From Paenibacillus silvae (lineage in GTDB: Bacteria > Bacillota > Bacilli > Paenibacillales > Paenibacillaceae), in assembly GCF_014639235.1 (NCBI RefSeq), contig NZ_BMFU01000010.1, forward strand, positions 62,001 to 126,000: 64,000 nucleotides of DNA. The letters are read 5' to 3'. Positions 61,864 through 64,000 of the stretch are shown one piece after another. Made by a program: the position numbers and the translations under genes. Within the stretch, counting starts at the first letter, position 1. Each line of letters opens with the position of its first letter. Below the pieces are notes generated by a model. The model searched no databases. It was not told where the DNA came from and was given only the letters and a program-made list of their open reading frames with translations.

Positions 61864-63646
61864 GCTGGTTCCCCCCTGCTGGCAAGGTGAAAGAAACCTC
61901 TGTTCCTTCCCCGTACATGCTGTTAATCTGTAACCCGGAGTTGTCCCCGTACGTCAAAGTCAAACGCTGATGCACATTGCGCATCCCGATCCGGCTTTTT
62001 TCCTCTTCCTCAGGGCCGCTGACAAACCGCATGACCTCTGCAAGCCGTTCCGGCGTGATCCCCGCTCCATCATCCTTCACCTTCACTCGAACCATACCAT
62101 CCTTCATACAGATGTGAATATGCACTTGTACCTGTCCTTCTTTGTTCTCCAGTCCATGCACAATGGCGTTCTCTACAATCGGCTGAATGATCAACGGCGG
62201 GATATACATCTTCTCCACCATGGGGTCGAGGTGTATCTCAAACGCCAGTCTGTCTCCATACCGGAATTTCTGAATCTCCAGATAGGAACGCACCATTTCC
62301 AGCTCCGCCCGGAACGTTGTTTTGCCGCTGCCAATCTCCAGACTCTTGCGCATCAGTTTGCCAAGCAGCCTGACGATATTTGCAATCTCCGCTTCTCCCT
62401 TGATATGAGCCTTCATGCGAATCGATTCCAGAGCATTAAATAAAAAATGAGGATTAATCTGGCTGGCCATCATTTTCAGTTTAATCTCTTTCTGCGCGAT
62501 TTCCAATCGGTTGTTCTGCTCGGTCGTTTCGACCACCTGAGTCATCAGTTCGTTAATACTCTTCACCATATAATTAAACTGGCGTGACAATTGCCCGATC
62601 TCATCATTTCCGTCAATGCGGGAAGTAACGTTCAGATCCCCAAGGGCCAGCTTGTTCAGATGTTTACTGAGCCGAAGCAGTCGGTTTGAGGTCAGAAAAG
62701 AAATAATGTACACCAGCAGCAGCGCGATCACCAGCACAAGCGTAATAAAAATCATGCCGATCTGACTAATCTGATTTGCATCCTTGACGATGTTTTTGGT
62801 CGCAAATACGGAGATGACCTTCAGCTTGTTAAAGCTTGATCCCGGACCCAGTTCATCAATGACGATGTTGGACGGTTCCCCTTGAAAATCAGCTTCAATG
62901 GTGCCCTTGGGCTGACTCTGAAGGTCGACGCCAAAATCAAGCTCATCCAGCGTTTTACCGACCAGTTCGGTATTTTTGGCTGCCACAACGTATCCCTGCT
63001 CATCCGTGATCAACGTCTCGAACTGCTCCTGACGCAGTAAACCGTTAAGCTCCTCCTGATTGATTACAATCATCAGCACACCTTCGGTCTTATACTCGGC
63101 AAAAGGAACCTTGCGCACCAGACTAAGCCGGTGAACCGGATTTTCTTCGTTGCCAGGAATATAAAACCAGCCAATGCTCGTTGTTTTTAGCGCCTCCTTG
63201 TACCAGTAACTCTCCTTGGTGCGCTCATTGACCGGGATAAATTCAAGATTGTTAATCAAAGTCGAATTCGTCGAGTAAAATCGGATGCCGGCAACTTCAC
63301 GGTACAACCGCCGATATTCCTGAAAATCCTTATAGGCGAGATATGCCGAGGTCAGCTCCACCACACTCTTGTACCGCCGATTCACGATCTCCTTGAGATC
63401 GGTATTAAACATAAGCATATTGGAGATATCGGTAGGCACACGCAGCATCGTGGCTGTCTGGCTTTTGATTTTGTCCACATTGATGATGGTCTGCCCAATC
63501 GCATTATCCAGTGCCTGCTGACGGAAGTAACTTGTGACAGCGAGACCGATAATGAGCACGGGTATCATGACAACAAGCACGTAGGAAATAAGCAATTTAT
63601 GCTTTAATTTGAGGTCGTTTGTAATTCGAATCAGCCGTTTTAACAT
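61856..63646 (-). CDS. YesM-type sensor histidine kinase
   Basis: 596 residues. TM1 (18-39) and TM2 (295-317) enclose a large extracellular Cache-like sensor, followed by HAMP (about 318-370), the His_kinase region with H400 in SQINPHFLFNALES and a HATPase domain with PIVENAIVHGLE and KDDGAGI. The external sensor probably detects an oligosaccharide or a loaded binding protein. The start at 63646 is set by GGAAGG seven bases upstream. No upstream in-frame domain is lost. It is the first gene of the kinase-regulator pair. Confidence 0.94.
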   Translation of the reverse strand: MLKRLIRITNDLKLKHKLLISYVLVVMIPVLIIGLAVTSYFRQQALDNAIGQTIINVDKIKSQTATMLRVPTDISNMLMFNTDLKEIVNRRYKSVVELTSAYLAYKDFQEYRRLYREVAGIRFYSTNSTLINNLEFIPVNERTKESYWYKEALKTTSIGWFYIPGNEENPVHRLSLVRKVPFAEYKTEGVLMIVINQEELNGLLRQEQFETLITDEQGYVVAAKNTELVGKTLDELDFGVDLQSQPKGTIEADFQGEPSNIVIDELGPGSSFNKLKVISVFATKNIVKDANQISQIGMIFITLVLVIALLLVYIISFLTSNRLLRLSKHLNKLALGDLNVTSRIDGNDEIGQLSRQFNYMVKSINELMTQVVETTEQNNRLEIAQKEIKLKMMASQINPHFLFNALESIRMKAHIKGEAEIANIVRLLGKLMRKSLEIGSGKTTFRAELEMVRSYLEIQKFRYGDRLAFEIHLDPMVEKMYIPPLIIQPIVENAIVHGLENKEGQVQVHIHICMKDGMVRVKVKDDGAGITPERLAEVMRFVSGPEEEEKSRIGMRNVHQRLTLTYGDNSGLQINSMYGEGTEVSFTLPAGGNQHV

Positions 63647-63792
63647 ATCTGCACCTTCCGTCATCTGTATAAGCGCTTACAACTCTGAATCAACAGCAAC
63701 AGGCTTCTTCGTACCTGCGCATCCATCATACCACATAACAGCAGCATTCAATCTGACATAAATAAGGTCATACAGGTTTGCGTTGTGAATGC

Positions 63793-63826
63793 AAAAAAGG
63801 CACTCCCGTGGTTGGAAGTGCCTTTA
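63793..63826. terminator. Terminator of the OsmC-family gene
   Basis: AAAGGCACT pairs with AGTGCCTTT around a 12-nt loop. On the minus strand it is followed by a run of T. It lies between the right-edge gene and the histidine kinase gene. Confidence 0.85.
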
Positions 63827-63876
63827 AGCATTCTGTAATTGAACAGAACAGAACTATGCGCAGTTATACGTGTCGG

Positions 63877-64000
63877 TTAAGGGCGAGGTGTGCTTACACC
63901 GTTAAGAATCAGCTTCGGATGAATATCTGCGCTGAGCGATGCCGAAACGGCGCAGTATTTCTCTTCTGCCATCTGAATGGCTTTCCAGATCCGGTAATCC
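63877..64000 (-). CDS. OsmC-family protein, C-terminal fragment
   Basis: About 40 codons are visible before a TAA at 63877-63879; the rest is off the right edge. The end reads WKAIQMAEEKYCAVSASLSA, which fits the last helix and the conserved cysteine of OsmC/Ohr-like thiol peroxidases. These proteins reduce organic hydroperoxides or act in redox stress. The fragment is too short to name the subfamily. Confidence 0.65.
   Translation of the reverse strand, partial: DYRIWKAIQMAEEKYCAVSASLSADIHPKLILNGVSTPRP

Overview
The window looks like a chromosomal segment of a Paenibacillus (low-to-mid GC Firmicute). The reasons are strong AGGAGG ribosome sites with frequent TTG and GTG starts, YesM/YesN-type two-component regulation beside Lpl-type sugar ABC transporters, an S-layer-homology protein, and a Qox/Cyo-type quinol oxidase. 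No rRNA, tRNA, phage, CRISPR array or intact insertion sequence was seen. Most genes are on the minus strand.

Layout. 1-8 kb: the N-terminus of a surface adhesin running off the left edge, a LysR regulator divergent from a branched-chain aminotransferase, a secreted transglutaminase-like protein, a PepSY-like/SLH surface protein and an alpha/beta hydrolase. 8-12 kb: KDPG/KHG aldolase and two glycosyltransferases, one with two catalytic domains plus TPRs. 12-17 kb: xylose utilisation (xylA, xylB, divergent xylR) with a clear operator over the xylA -35 box and a triplicated 254-bp repeat between xylA and xylB. 17-24 kb: a small membrane protein, a glutaredoxin-like protein, thioredoxin reductase, a ZIP metal transporter next to a PerR-like box, a hydrolase and a PfeT/ZosA-like P-type ATPase with a Fur-like box and a perfect hairpin in its leader. 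24-29.5 kb: MetY, then a hexuronate/pectin cluster (kduI, DeoR-type regulator, kduD, TIM-barrel isomerase/epimerase). 29.7-41 kb: a LacI-regulated disaccharide operon (GH65 phosphorylase, ABC transporter, six-hairpin glycosidase-like protein, beta-phosphoglucomutase, GH13 alpha-glucosidase). 41-47 kb: an MDR oxidoreductase, a TIR-bounded 231-bp element and the four-gene quinol oxidase operon. 47-64 kb: GH1 beta-glucosidase, three paralogous solute-binding lipoproteins, two Lpl-type permeases, a GH2 glycosidase, a YesN/YesM pair and the C-terminus of an OsmC-family protein.

How it works together. Much of the window takes up and breaks down plant or oligosaccharide sugars. Xylose goes through xylA/xylB. 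Pectin-derived 5-keto-4-deoxyuronate goes through KduI and KduD toward KDG, with an unlinked aldolase at 8 kb that could cleave KDPG. An alpha-linked disaccharide is imported and split by phosphorolysis to beta-glucose-1-phosphate, then converted by PgmB. An unidentified oligosaccharide is probably sensed by YesM/YesN, imported by the Lpl-type transporter and attacked by the GH2 enzyme. Cre-like boxes recur upstream of these operons.

The least explained material is intergenic. It includes a family of related structured repeats (three tandem 254-bp copies at 13.4-14.2 kb, a 231-bp TIR-bounded copy at 42.3 kb, and a short deletion-like relative in the xylR leader). It also includes an inverted array of 50-bp units at 23.76-23.95 kb and decamer repeats in helical phase upstream of kduI. 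I found no convincing new multi-gene defence or biosynthetic system. All identifications are by reading motifs; no database search was run.
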